From Brachionus plicatilis (taxonomy: Eukaryota > Rotifera > Eurotatoria > Ploima > Brachionidae), in NCBI GenBank assembly GCA_010279815.1, contig QEOQ01000191.1, positions 857,341 through 921,340 on the forward strand: a DNA stretch of 64,000 nucleotides, read 5' to 3'. The translations under genes and the position numbers were made by a program. Every line of letters begins with the position of its first letter. The first letter of the stretch is position 1. The notes under the pieces are model-generated. The model saw only the letters and a program-made list of their open reading frames with translations. It was not told the origin of the DNA and searched no databases. Shown piece by piece: positions 12,027 to 23,138 of this stretch.

Positions 12027-13974
12027 CTAAAAAATTCCAGAAGATTTTCCGCCTGGAGGATTCTTTATTCTTGTCGAAGTTTTCAATGGCTGGTCATCCC
12101 ATTGTTCTCCACCTTGTTTAATTAAATAATTAAATTTAAAAAAATTTTAATTCAAAAATTCTTTACCTAGTGAAAAAGAGGAATCTTGTAAATTTCGAGC
12201 CCCACTTTTTGTCAGCGGTCTGTGGTGAAAATTGCCGTGAGCGGCCGCTGGAGGCTCATTCAACTTAGAACCAGCCATTTGAGACTCAAGCTCCTTTGTA
12301 AGATCAACAACTGGTCCAGTGTACACCTCTCTATCTACTTTGGCCGGATTCAACCCGTCTCTTTTCTTAATTCGCTCAAAAACATGTTCTGGAAATGCCG
12401 GAGTTTCAACAAATCTGCCAGCACCTTGGGACACATGCAAATTTCCTTCTTCACACACAACTTTTCCATTCGAAATCACGACCATGGGTACACCTTGACA
12501 AGTCATTCCTTCAAATATATTGAAATCAACTGCTTGGTGATGTGTTTTGACAGAAATTGTCTTCGATGTGTCCGGGTCCCACACAACCACGTCAGCATCC
12601 GAACCCTTTCCAATGTAGCCTTTACGGGGATAGATATTGAACACTTTGGCCGCATTTGTGCTTGTCACAGCCACAAAACGGCATGGGTCCATCTTTCCGG
12701 TCCCAACTCCCCTGTCCCAAATGACAGTCATGCGGTCCTCGACGCCATTCACTCCATTTGGAATTTTGCTAAAGTCATCTTTTCCCAGCGCTTTCTGATT
12801 AGTGTTAAAAACACAATGATCAGTGCCAGTGAGTTCCAAGTCACCACTGGCCAGCAAATCCATCAAATAGCCTGGCGTTGACACATCCTCTCTCAGTGGA
12901 GGTGACATGACATGACCAGCGCTATGACGCCAACACTTGTTATAATAATGAGTGCCATCAGTGGCCAAACCAGCAGCTATCGGTTCGCCAATCACTACAG
13001 TGCCCTTGCGTTTGCCTTCGGACACTGCTATGGCTGCAGATTTGCTCATCACATGGACTATGTAGACAGGACTGTTGACTTCATGAGCTATAGTTATGGC
13101 TCTATTGGTGGCCTCGGCTTCAAGCGATTCGGGTCTGCTCAACAAATGACCCTCTGGTCCAGTGATTCCTAAATTTTTGATTTGTTTTTGACATTCATCA
13201 ATTACATCACCATTTTCAGCATGAACCATCGGAATAGCACCAAGTTCTTTGCATTTTTTGAACACCTTAATCATGTCCGCATCATTGACCATCAAATAAT
13301 CTTTGTAAGCCATGAACACTTTGAATGAGTTCACCCCCTTCTGGTTGACCAAAGTTTCCATTTCTTTGCCAACTTGGTCATTGAAATTTAGTAGACAAAC
13401 GTGAAAGGCATAATCACAGCAAGCATTTAATTCAGCTTGGCTTTTGCTAGCTTCAAAAGCGTCCAAAAGCGATTTTTTCTTAGCGTCCAAGACAAAGTTC
13501 ATGACCATGGTGGTTCCACCAGCCAAGGCGGCTTTTGTTCCAGAATAAAAATCATCAGCAGTCCTAGTTCCCATGAACTCAAGTGCAAGACTTGTATTGG
13601 TGTCAATCCCACCCGGAATTACATACTTACCCTTGGCATCTATCACTTTGGCACCTCCCGGAATCATCAAATTATCTCCCACGTCCCTAGTTAATTTTTT
13701 AGTATAATCAACCAAAAAAAAAAGAAAATAGAAAAAAACTTTATAAGGCCGTCTTCGATGAAAACATCAGCATGAAAAATTCGGTCATGGTTCACCACTC
13801 GACCACCTTTGATCAAAATTCTATTTTGAGCACTCTTAAATACAATTAATTTTTAATTAGGGAAAAATAAAATGTGAATTTTATTCCATCCGACTGAACC
13901 TTTATATGCACTGGTATTTTTTTGACTGGTAAAGACAGTGGTGATTTTTCTTCTGAAAAACTGGGAACAGGCAT
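12027..13974 (-). CDS. Dihydropyrimidinase-like / CRMP family protein
   Basis: Four exons on the minus strand: 13974-13900, 13834-13740, 13686-12167 and 12112-12027. Introns are 65, 53 and 54 nt, all GT..AG, and the spliced frame is 591 residues. Exon 2 supplies the family N-terminus ([20 protein letters not shown]); exon 3 is the amidohydrolase barrel. Metal-site residues Lys179 ([12 protein letters not shown]), His212 (VHAENGD), His268 ([11 protein letters not shown]) and Asp346 (LTGTDHC) are kept. The usual HxH after GGIDT is Asn87-Thr-Ser89, so two metal ligands are gone. Exon 4 adds a CRMP-like tail ([17 protein letters not shown]), which true dihydropyrimidinases lack. I infer a non-catalytic, CRMP-like cytoskeletal regulator that keeps an otherwise enzyme-like core. 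Reading on past the exon 3 donor gives a false C-terminus (KEFLN). Confidence 0.9.
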
Positions 13975-14112
13975 TTTTTTTAGTTTAAAGTTAAATTTCA
14001 AAAAAATTTATGCACCAAATAATTTTTAGATTTTAAATTTGATTTCAAAATTGTCTTAGCTCGCTTTGGTGAATTGTTTAACAAACATGATGTGCATTTA
14101 CATTTATTTTAC

Positions 14113-14316
14113 CTTAGCATCAAAAAATTGACTGGATAAACATTTGTCAAAGGCAAAAGTTGACTTGTGTTCCACATATTTGTGTCTGGGCTGTTCTATT
14201 TGGTGATTTTTTTTGCCAGTTTGATCCAAAAAATCGCTTAGCCTCAAAGAATTGAGTTCGCCTTTTTCCGACCTAAAGCCCAATTTCGTGATTTTTGTGT
14301 CCGATCTTAAAGTCAT
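14113..14316 (-). CDS. Probable alternative first exon of the CRMP-like gene
   Basis: Minus-strand ATG at 14316, 68 codons, ending in AAG followed by a good donor GTAAAA in phase 0. That phase fits exon 2 of the CRMP-like gene (acceptor at 13835), as does the downstream first exon at 13974. The peptide has a segment PRHKYVEHKSTFAFDKCLS whose pattern resembles the PR.KY...KT.DFD.LS segment of the long (A-type) N-terminus of vertebrate CRMPs. The resulting isoform would have 634 residues. Base composition is richer in GC than the flanks. It could instead be a separate small gene; transcripts are needed to decide. Confidence 0.6.
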
Positions 14317-15298
14317 TTTTAGTCATCAAAAATGACTGTTTGTTCTTAAATACCAGTGTGGCATATGTAGGATGAATCAGGTTTAACATGGAAGCATATT
14401 TAAGCACTTACCATTTTTGAATAAATCGAAAATTAAAAAAATTTTGTATGTTTTTAACTGAATGAGAAAAAATTAGTTTTTAAATTAGAAAAAAAAATGA
14501 CATTTGTACTTGAATTTTTATTGATCAGTTTGAATCGATAATTTCTGAATATTAAATTTCTATACGGGATTTATCGATTTTTTTTTAATAATAAAATGGC
14601 GATTTTTGTTCAGTAAACTTTAATATAATTCTAAATTAGTCTCGAATCAACATTAAATTCACATTCGTGTCATAAATATGGTAATAAATATTGGCTGTTG
14701 TTTTTCTGAAAAAAAAACTTAATTCACTTTATGTTCCTGTTGAAAATATGAGAGGATCTACGACTGGACTAAGTCTGTTTTTAGTCACTTGATTTAAAAA
14801 AAAGAACTTATTTTTAATAAAAAAATTATTGATTTTTTCTATCATGAACAAAGTGTCTAAAAATAAGAATAATGATAGCAAATTTTTTAAAAGTAATCAT
14901 AAGTCCAATATTGGCTCTAATATCGATCATTAGCTTTATTTTTTTTTATTAAAAAAGTGGAATCTGATGAGATTTGTTTTGTTACAGACCGTGGTTTTTG
15001 GATAGATTGCTTGAAAGCTTGGCACACTTATTAAATAATCAAAATCATATAAAAATAACAATAAACAAAATTAAAGTTTGATATTTTTATAAATTTAAAG
15101 ACTAAAAAATTTATTCGGTAAACAAAAATTGACATTTATTCAATTAAATGAAACAAAATTTTATAGAAAAGAAAGAGAATGCTATTGAAATTATGCAGTT
15201 TACTTAGCACACAAAAATCAAAGTCCAAAAAGTCTATAAAAATTAAGGTTATGTTTATATTATTTTAAAATTGAAATAAAATTTGTATTTATAAACGA
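14317..15298. other. Upstream region of the CRMP-like gene
   Basis: AT-rich. I see no exon I can support and no clear TATA box position. Confidence 0.4.
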
Positions 15299-15663
15299 GG
15301 TCCTACTAAAATATTGACCCCAAATTTTGAAAATTTCCTGACCACCACTCATTTTCCAAAGCAAAAAAATTTTAAATGTTTTAACATGTCATTTAATTTG
15401 GAATTTTTTGCACTTTTGTAAAATAAGATTAGTTTTATATTTTTAAAAACCTGACGCATATTGTTATTATAAAGAATTTCAAGAGCTTTCAATAAATGGG
15501 TCTAGTTTTTGTCGAGGAAGTATATTTTTGAAATGCTTCAAAAAATTTTATAACAATTTAAATAATTTAATTTTGATTGTTATAATTGATATTTTTTGCT
15601 TTATGAATTAGAAAAAGAATAGAGATGACATCTTAAATATTTGAAAAAATATTTAGTAGGACC
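15299..15663. repeat. Possible MITE with GGTCCTACTAAA ends
   Basis: GGTCCTACTAAA at 15299-15310 is matched in inverse by TTTAGTAGGACC at 15652-15663, with imperfect extension inwards. The interior is non-coding. The duplicated target is unclear. Confidence 0.45.
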
Positions 15664-18150
15664 CCCTAAACGGAATTTTTAATTTTGATGACTGTTATTG
15701 GTGATTTATCAATTCAATAACTTTTAAAGATAATTTTTTTTTCACTTCATACCTGACTTAATTATTATAAAAGATTAAATATTCTTCTTGAGTTAAAATA
15801 ACTAAATTGATATTAAATTATGTATCAACTTTTGACTTCTATTATTATAGGATTATTTAAGAAAAAATCCTTTTTTCAAAATTATTCGTTTTTATGATTT
15901 ATTTTGAAAATATTTACATAATCAATCTAACAGTAATGAACTTTTGACTTGAATTCGTAATTTAAATTGGTAAAAATGTCGAATTCTGATCAATAATATT
16001 TGGAGATTTTCATTTTATTTGCAAATATCATAGATTTTTTCATGGATTGACAATTATATTTAACTATTAAAAAAAATGTTTTCCTTCTTGGACTTTTTTA
16101 ACTTTATAGTTATTTTAATTTTGCAATTTTTTTATTTGTATTCAAACTATATTATGAATTTAAATATTTTTTTTTATTTTGTCCATAGGTATTCAAAATT
16201 TTTAATAACAATAATAATAATTTTAAAAATAAAACGTGGTTCGGGGCGGAACCCTTGTTTAGGGATTCTGGTATGTTGTAGATTTGAGAAATATTATCGT
16301 TAATTAAAACACAAGAAGGATATTTTTAACAAAAACCTTTTTTTTATAATCAAAAAGTACAGGAAGTAGAAAAGGAACAAAGCAATATTAACTAAAATTA
16401 CCATTGTACAAAAGGTACAGAAATGATTTTTACTTTTTAATATTCTCATTGTCTATTCCTCGATTTTTTTGAAAATTTCTCAGCAATTAGGGAAACATAT
16501 CGGATTTAATAGAAAAAAAATTCGACATTGTTCGATATAAAATATTTAACTTTAAAATACTAATTGAAAATTGTCCCTAAAATGGTCGGGATATCCGGTG
16601 CCGTTTTTTTGAGCAAGGATTTCCGAAATTTTTTTGGCAGGAAATTTAATTAGTTTCTAAATTTCGAAAAACTACTTTATGTATAAGTTTGCAAATATAT
16701 GCATTTTTATAAATTATTATTAGAATTTTTTTAATTTTTTTTAATTGTTTTAATTCTGATCCGAGTTTTAAAATTTAGATCATTTATATTTGACTCGGAC
16801 TTAAAATGGAAATAATTATTGTTATTATAAAAATGTTCTTTGTCATTTAATAAATATAAATTTTAAATAATTTCTTATAAAAAATATTGAAGCTATTAGA
16901 TAAGATAAAAGATTAGTTCAAATAAGATCCACTCGGAATGAAACTGCTGAGGCGATCTCAATCCCTTTTTTAATAAAATTTATAAAACAGATGATATAAT
17001 TTAGTGATATATAACATCAGATCAAACTTGAACAAAAAGAATGCAGATAAGCATGCCTGAATAAACAAAATATAAAATAATTTTTAATTAAATAAAATAT
17101 AATTTGAATAAAAATTTTTTTAAATAAATTAGTTGGAATTTGAATTACGTCAACTTTAAATTAATGAAAAAAAACTAAACAACATAACAAAAAAGATAAA
17201 AACAAAATAAAGATACAAATTTAAACAATTGTTGTCAGGTTATAATGACTAAATTAACAAAGCAAAAAATATCGTTTATTTATTATTACATTTAGTAAGG
17301 CTACCTCTACAGTTTCATTCATATATATGATTAATAGGGTTTTTTGATTAATCGGCTATTCATCTTTAAAAATTTAAATAGATCTTTATATTTAAGTGGG
17401 ACCTTGATCAATTAAGTTTGATTTTATGAGAAACTTAATTTAGAATATGATCGGAAATATTAAGAAAAATATTTTTTCATTATTGTAATAGTTTCTGCAT
17501 TTAATTTTAGAATTTGAATGCTTTTATATATTTTTTTTTAAGTATTTATAATTTAAAAAAAATCAAATTTTATCTTTCAATATTTTTGTTGTTTTTTTTA
17601 GACTCATGTAAAATTCAAATGCATTTTTATAGCGGACTGAATAAAATGATTTTTTTTTATGTTAAACTTAATAGAGAAAGAAATTATCCAAGGAGAAATG
17701 TTAAAATCTAATTTCATATTTTTTTAAACAGAATTATTAATATAATTGAAATTTTTAAATAGGTATTAGCCTTTTTTTATTTCATTTATTTATTCAAAAA
17801 ACACCTTTTGGGTGATGATCGGAGAAATTAAAAATAAATATAAAATTTACAAAAAAATAGGAAAATTTTCCTTTCAAGTTAAATTAATAAGTTCATAACA
17901 TCATCATACTATTTTGTGATTTTAAATTAATTAGAAATTTAATAGCAATAAATTATTGACTTATATTAAATAATATTAGTTTTTAAGTAATATATATTTA
18001 TATTATAATTCTTTTATTGATGTTTTTTAATACATTTTTAATCAAATATTTTTTTAACTGAACGATGGATTTCTATATCATTGAAGCATAAACTGTGCCT
18101 ATAAGTTTAATAATTAAAGAAAATCTTATGAAGAATAAATTACAAAAAAA
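15664..18150. other. Long AT-rich intergenic stretch
   Basis: About 2.5 kb with long A and T runs and stop-dense frames. Short hydrophobic Phe/Ile/Leu frames (near 16076 and 17514) are products of T-rich DNA. Nothing supportable. Confidence 0.5.
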
Positions 18151-18175
18151 ACTATTCAAATTAAAAAAAAAAAAT

Positions 18176-19425
18176 TTATTTGAATGAAGTTAATTTTAAT
18201 CTATCACAATATTTATTGCATTCATGTTCATCTGTGAAAGCATTAATAGCCTTTAATCCGAGGTCCGATGAACCAAATCGACTGGCGATACAACTATGGA
18301 TAACAGGTTCAGTTAATAAAATTTTATTTTTAACATAAATTGTCCTGAAATCTTTTAAAATCAACTGTTTATTAGATAATTCGAACGAAAAATGTGTCAG
18401 ACCATCCAGCTCTTTTTTAAAATTTTCTATATCTTGATTCAGTGAAAGTTTTGATTCCTTTAGATTCAATGGCATTTTTATAGCTCCGATAAAAAAATGT
18501 TTGAATTCTATTTGAACTATTTCGGGAACTTTAAAAATGTCAGTGCAACGCAGGTTAAAGACATGAACAATAAATTTAGCTATTAAATGAATATCTAAAT
18601 TTTGATGCAAAATTTCTTGACTTTGGTAAACTTCTGTCCAATATAAATTCTTTTTTCCGCCCCATGTATTTATTAAACAATTAATTAGATACAAGTTATG
18701 CGAAATGTTCAAAACATCTTGAGATATTTTAATCCAATTGTTGGATTGCTTTTTAATTGAAAATGGTCCCAAAAGAGATCTCTTTTCAAAATTAATCACA
18801 GTACAGCGATCAAGCTCAGCAATCATGGCAGAAAAGTTATTTAAATATATAGGTATTTTTTTGTTTTCAATAAATTCCTTAACACTTTCTAAAGTATTGG
18901 CTTTTGATCTTTTTAAGAGTGAAACTCTGCTAATGTGTCTTAAAATTCTTGATTTTAAAATTACATCGGATATTAAACTGTAACTTATGTGTGTAGCAGA
19001 ATTTTTGAGAAAATAAATTTCCTTAAAATCTAACAACTGCTTGATTTTATCTTCGTGAAAGATAAATTTATTATACTTTTCTTTGTTTTCTAGGTTAAGA
19101 TAGCAAGTCAAGTTCACAACTACACAAATAGAATTTTCCCTCCATTTTAAATTCAAAATTTCTTGACGTAATTGCATTATGTCAACATTGGACAGATGAA
19201 TTTCTTCATCTTCAAAATTGATCATTTTTAATTTTTTTTTGGTATAATTAAAAAACGCTAGTGCATGGCGGCAAAATGATGCATCCAATTTTTGAAATAA
19301 TTTTAAAAATTCGAAATCGCTCGAATCACAGCAATGGAACAAAAAAAATATATCAACATTTTTTGTTTCAATCGTTTTCAAATAATCAAAAATTTCTTCC
19401 TTGAGCATATCATTGATTTTGGCCG
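18176..19425 (-). CDS. Degenerate vWA / alpha-kinase-like protein (5' incomplete)
   Basis: One long minus-strand exon of about 415 codons. It starts at a pyrimidine-rich acceptor (..TTCTTTCAAG) near 19425; the upstream hydrophobic frame to 19507 is probably intron. The C-terminus shows the end of an alpha-kinase domain in order: LTHFSFELSNKQLILKDF, LLTEPVIHS, FGSSDLGLKAINAF, then HECNKYCDRLKL. These correspond to the family's AFSHFT, D.QG, LTDPxIH, FG..DLG..GI and H.CN..C..L segments. The catalytic D.QG block reads KDFRT, so the QG is lost. The N-terminal part (VDIFFLFHCCDSSDFEFL, ALAFFNYTKK) could be a decayed vWA domain, as in vWKA-type kinases, but this is weaker. Probably inactive as a kinase. 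The first exon was not found. Confidence 0.65.
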
Positions 19426-19739
19426 CTTGAAAGAAAAAAATATATTTTAAAATATTTAATATTAAAAATGGATTTTTTACTAAAAATGTAACCACAATAA
19501 AGACCATTTAAATTTATTTTCAATCACGCAATCATTTTTTAGGTTAAGGTATATATTCGCGGACGTTCACTATGTGTTAGTAATGTCATCTATGTTATAA
19601 ATTAAGTGAAAAGTAAATTAATTTAACCTTTAGCTTTGTCTACAAAAAATAAGCAAAAGAAAGCTTTTTTTTTCATTTAAACTTAGTATCATGTAAACCA
19701 TGAGGAACCTTAAAAGTTAAAAGTTGTCCTTTAGATTTC

Positions 19740-19937
19740 GACCATTTGATTTTAAAAGATTTCAGGACAATTTATGTTAAAAATAAAATTCTATTAACTG
19801 AACCTGTTATCCATAGTTGTATCGCCAGTCGATTTGGTTCATCGGACCTCGGATTAAAGGCTATTAATGCTTTCACAGATGAACATGAATGCAATAAATA
19901 TTGTGATAGATTAAAATTAACTACATTCAAATAAATT
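19740..19937 (+). pseudogene. Inverted partial copy of the alpha-kinase 3' end
   Basis: About 200 bp nearly identical to the reverse complement of 18150-18360. It holds the last 62 codons (ILKDFRTIYVKNK to CDRLKL) with one amino-acid difference near the end, plus part of the 3' flank. It lies about 300 bp beyond the 5' end of the parent exon on the opposite strand. The first part of the gene is absent, so it is a fragment rather than a second gene. Confidence 0.85.
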
Positions 19938-20860
19938 TTTTTTTTTAAATTTGATTAGTTTTTTTTGTAATTTATTTTTTTTAATTTCTGTAAATTAAAT
20001 CATGTAAACCATTAGGAACCTTAAACGAACCAAAAATAACTAAAGATACTTTGTAATTGTGAAGTCTTGATATAAAAAGAACCAATAAGGAACCAAAATT
20101 TGTTTATTATATTCTTTTTTAATAAAGAACTCAAAAGAACCTTTAAGAACCATTATTTTTTCATTGTCTATGTATGTAATTTTTGTTAAACTCTCAAAAA
20201 AATATTTTGACTAAGTTTAAAGTTAAGCTTAATCAAAATTTAAAGTAAAGTTGATTTAATGTAAAGTTAATTTAAATTTTGTGATCAAATAAAATGTACA
20301 TTTCAGTGCTATTAAAATGCATTTTGAAAATAAAAATCACCTTCAAGTAGCAAGTCATTTATTTGATATGACCGAGTCACAAAATTGACTAACTCCAACA
20401 AATTTTGACAAATAAGAAACAAAAATAATTTTGCCAAATTTCAAAAAAAAAAAGAATTTTGATCTAACTTTTAAAAAAAAAGAGATTATTTGTTCTTCTA
20501 TCATAAACTATGTATTTGGAATAATCCAGATCGAAATTTTTTTTCCTGGATCCTTCGTTTCAAAACAATGGCCTAGAATTAAATTAAGTTATTTTTGTTG
20601 AGCAATGAATTTACTTTTTGCATGATTTTTTTAGCCTAAAAGTTTAACTTTTTGGAATCAATTTAAAATAAAAACAGATATTTGAAAGAAAGAGTAAGAT
20701 ACGGTTTTAAAAATAGAAATTAATTTCATATAATGCTAAGATCGATATTTGAGATTGAAAATTTATTTATTTATTAAATAAAGACAAATAATACAAATTA
20801 ATTGTCGATAGTAATGAATTATGGTCACATTCTTTACAATAACAAAACTATTTTAATAGG
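19938..20860. other. Intergenic
   Basis: AT-rich. No exon or element end recognised. Confidence 0.4.
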
Positions 20861-20864
20861 CGTA

Positions 20865-21530
20865 TTAATCAAAAATATGATTAAGGTAACGTTTAAGCTT
20901 TGTATAATTATGATATATAACCTGAATGGTTTCAGTAATTAAAGTACCTTGTTCTTTTCTGATAGAAATTTCCATTTCAATTTTTCTATATTTATTTTCC
21001 TTTTCAATTTCTATTTTAAAAAAAATATCATATAATTATTAATTTTTTTCGAAAAAACTACCTCTTTCTCTTTTTTCAATATTTTCTTTTTGTTTATTTA
21101 AAATGAAAGCTTGATGTTTAATTAAATCTAATTCATACGATACATCATAACCTTCTTCTATTTTTCTCTTTGGCAGCTCTTTTAGTTGTGACAGTAATTC
21201 ATCAATTTTGGCATCTATTTGTTCATAAGTTTGAAAGTTCTCAATCAATTCTTTTTCTTTTTCTATTGTTTCAATTGAATAATTTTCTTCATCAATAAGG
21301 ATTTCTGTGTTCAATTTCGAATCAAATTTGACTTTAAAATCTTCCTTCTTAAAATAAATTTTTTAGGTCACCTTAAAGAATTAATAACTGAACATTTTAA
21401 AATTTTAAGCTTACTTTAGATATTTTATAATGCTTACAAAACAAGTTTATGTTTTCATCCACTTTGCCATTTTTTAATTTTTTTTCTTTTTTTTGTTCAC
21501 AATCATCAAAATTATGGTCTTGGTATGTAA
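20865..21530 (-). CDS. Lysine/glutamate-rich coiled-coil protein, 3' exons
   Basis: Three consecutive minus-strand exons with compatible phases: about 21530-21415 (..NGKVDENINLFCKHYKISK), 21347-21062 (KEDFKVKFDSKL ... IEKRERE) and 21010-20865 (IEKENKYRKIEMEI ... LNHIFD, stop). The introns are 67 and 51 nt. The sequence is dominated by heptad-like Leu/Ile/Glu/Lys and is probably a coiled coil. No catalytic or zinc-binding motif is visible. The 5' part is not resolved; the TFIIS-N-like exons at 22837-23138 lie upstream on the same strand and could belong to the same gene. Function unknown. Confidence 0.55.
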
Positions 21531-22630
21531 ACTTTAAATTTAAATAAATTTAAAAATTAAGTGATCATTCCTCATTTTAAATTAAGTTACATTCATCCTG
21601 AAAAATACTATCTAAATACAAAATTAAATAATTATAAAAAAAAAAAAATTTAAACGATTTAAATCGCTTCCAAATGTTAAGCAAAAGATTGAGTTTGACA
21701 AAAATTTATTTTTTAAATTCCGAGGCAAAAAAAAATAATCCACTTATTCTTGTTTTTAGGGGACTGGTGTTTTGGTCTGGTAAAATTGATACTTGTGTTT
21801 TATGAGTGTTAGATGCTTAGAAATATGATTGAATTGATGAGTTTTGAAGAATCTTTATATTCTTTTTAGAGCTAAATTTTTAGTCGAAAATCTATCAAAG
21901 CCTTCGGGTCATGATATTGCTGGATCTGTTAAAATGTTTCTTTTTTTTCATTGATAAATGAGTAAAAATCACATCTTAAATTCATATAATTAAATTTGAT
22001 CTCTAACTTTAATTTTTCAAAAACTGTGCAATTATATATAAAAAATTAAATTGACAAATTGAACTTTATGATCAAAACTTACTGATCATGTTAAAAATAA
22101 TTATTAAAATAGGGTTTATAAAATTTATTACAAAAGCATTATTTAGGGGTGGTCAATATTGTGAACAGCTGGTTATACTTTTTATTCAAATAAAGTTTAT
22201 GAACAAATAAAACTTTTGAATTTTTTTAGTTGATCATAAAATTAAACCATCTAAAAGATAACTAAAATCTGACAACTTCAATTTGTTATTTGTTATTTAA
22301 ACTCTAAATTGAATTTTTTAATTAAAATATTCTCAATTCGTTTGAAATCTTAAAAAATAAAATTAAAACTCAAATGAATTTTAATTATTTGGAAGGTTTG
22401 AACCACATACAACTAATCCCCATCTATTGAATATTGGACTTCGTCTTTCTTCTTTTTCTTAATATTTGCAAGAATACTAGAATGAGGTGTTGTGGCGTCA
22501 AAATGAGTGATTAGTGGCACATGAATCAAAAAATTGAAGAAAAAGAGGTATCGGTTTATGGAAAAACTTTCTTCTTTAGCCAGATTCGTAAACTAAAAAT
22601 CATTATTTTTTTAATCTTTTCATATTTTTT
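21531..22630. other. Unresolved, possibly intronic or intergenic
   Basis: AT-rich interval between two groups of minus-strand exons. If they form one gene this is intron. No further exons are identified with confidence. Confidence 0.3.
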
Positions 22631-22639
22631 TAATAAATA

Positions 22640-22776
22640 CTCTTTTCACGATTTGATAAAACTGCAACTAGCCAACTGTGATTCAAATTTATTATTTCTA
22701 TCAATACCTCATCGTCATCAATTTCGGCGTTGTCCGACTTTCTGATTAAATGATCAATTTGTGCGCCAAATTTCTT
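22640..22776 (-). pseudogene. Partial duplicate of a TFIIS-N-like exon
   Basis: The minus strand reads KKFGAQIDHLIRKSDNAEID, closely matching TKLGYMIDKIVRKIDNTEID of the exon just upstream (22837-23055), then diverges and stops near 22640. The splice phase from the upstream exon does not fit an acceptor here, so I regard it as a decayed tandem duplicate. Confidence 0.45.
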
Positions 22777-22836
22777 CTCAGTTAAAATTTTAGTAAAGTG
22801 GAATATAAATTTGCTATTTTAAAATAATTTTTTTAC

Positions 22837-23138
22837 CTTTTAGTTTTAAAAATTTCAAATTTATTGCGTTAATAATTTTGGGAATATCTCCGCGACTGGT
22901 AGAAACTTTTATTCCCTTATTTTTATCACTATAAGCAGTTAAATTCAATTCTTTTTCCAAAGAAAACAATTCTTTCAAAGCGTCATCATCATCGATCTCA
23001 GTATTATCAATTTTCCTGACTATTTTGTCGATCATATATCCAAGTTTCGTTTTACCTTTTAATAAAAATAAAATAATTCTTAGCTTGAAAAACTTCATTC
23101 CTACTTAGAGATTTAATTTGGTCAAAATTGGTCGCCAT
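22837..23138 (-). CDS. First two exons of a TFIIS N-domain-like gene
   Basis: The model starts at ATG 23138 (MATNFDQIKSLS). A 34-nt first exon is followed by a 49-nt intron (23104-23056) and an exon 23055-22837 ending in a GTAAAA donor. The peptide (KTKLGYMIDKIVRK, ALKELFSLEKELNL, GIKVSTSRGD, AINLKFLKLK) has a length, pattern and helix spacing like the TFIIS N-terminal domain (ALdlLk.L...T.IG..Vn.lrk...). Similarity is weak and the conserved Trp is absent, so the family call is an inference. Downstream exons are uncertain; those at 20865-21530 are candidates. Confidence 0.45.

Noticed and set aside
12222..12881. 219-codon plus-strand open frame
   Set aside because: It lies antisense to exon 3 of the CRMP-like gene and is explained by that gene's codon structure; it has no domain.
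13687..13715. Start of the CRMP-like protein at MVDYTKKL (13715)
   Set aside because: These codons are intron; the family N-terminus ([13 protein letters not shown]) is encoded by the upstream exon with matching splice sites.
16076..16303. Phe/Ile/Leu-rich frames suggesting membrane proteins (also 17514-17711 and 32954-33163)
   Set aside because: They arise from T-rich DNA, have no conserved features and lie in otherwise empty intergenic sequence.
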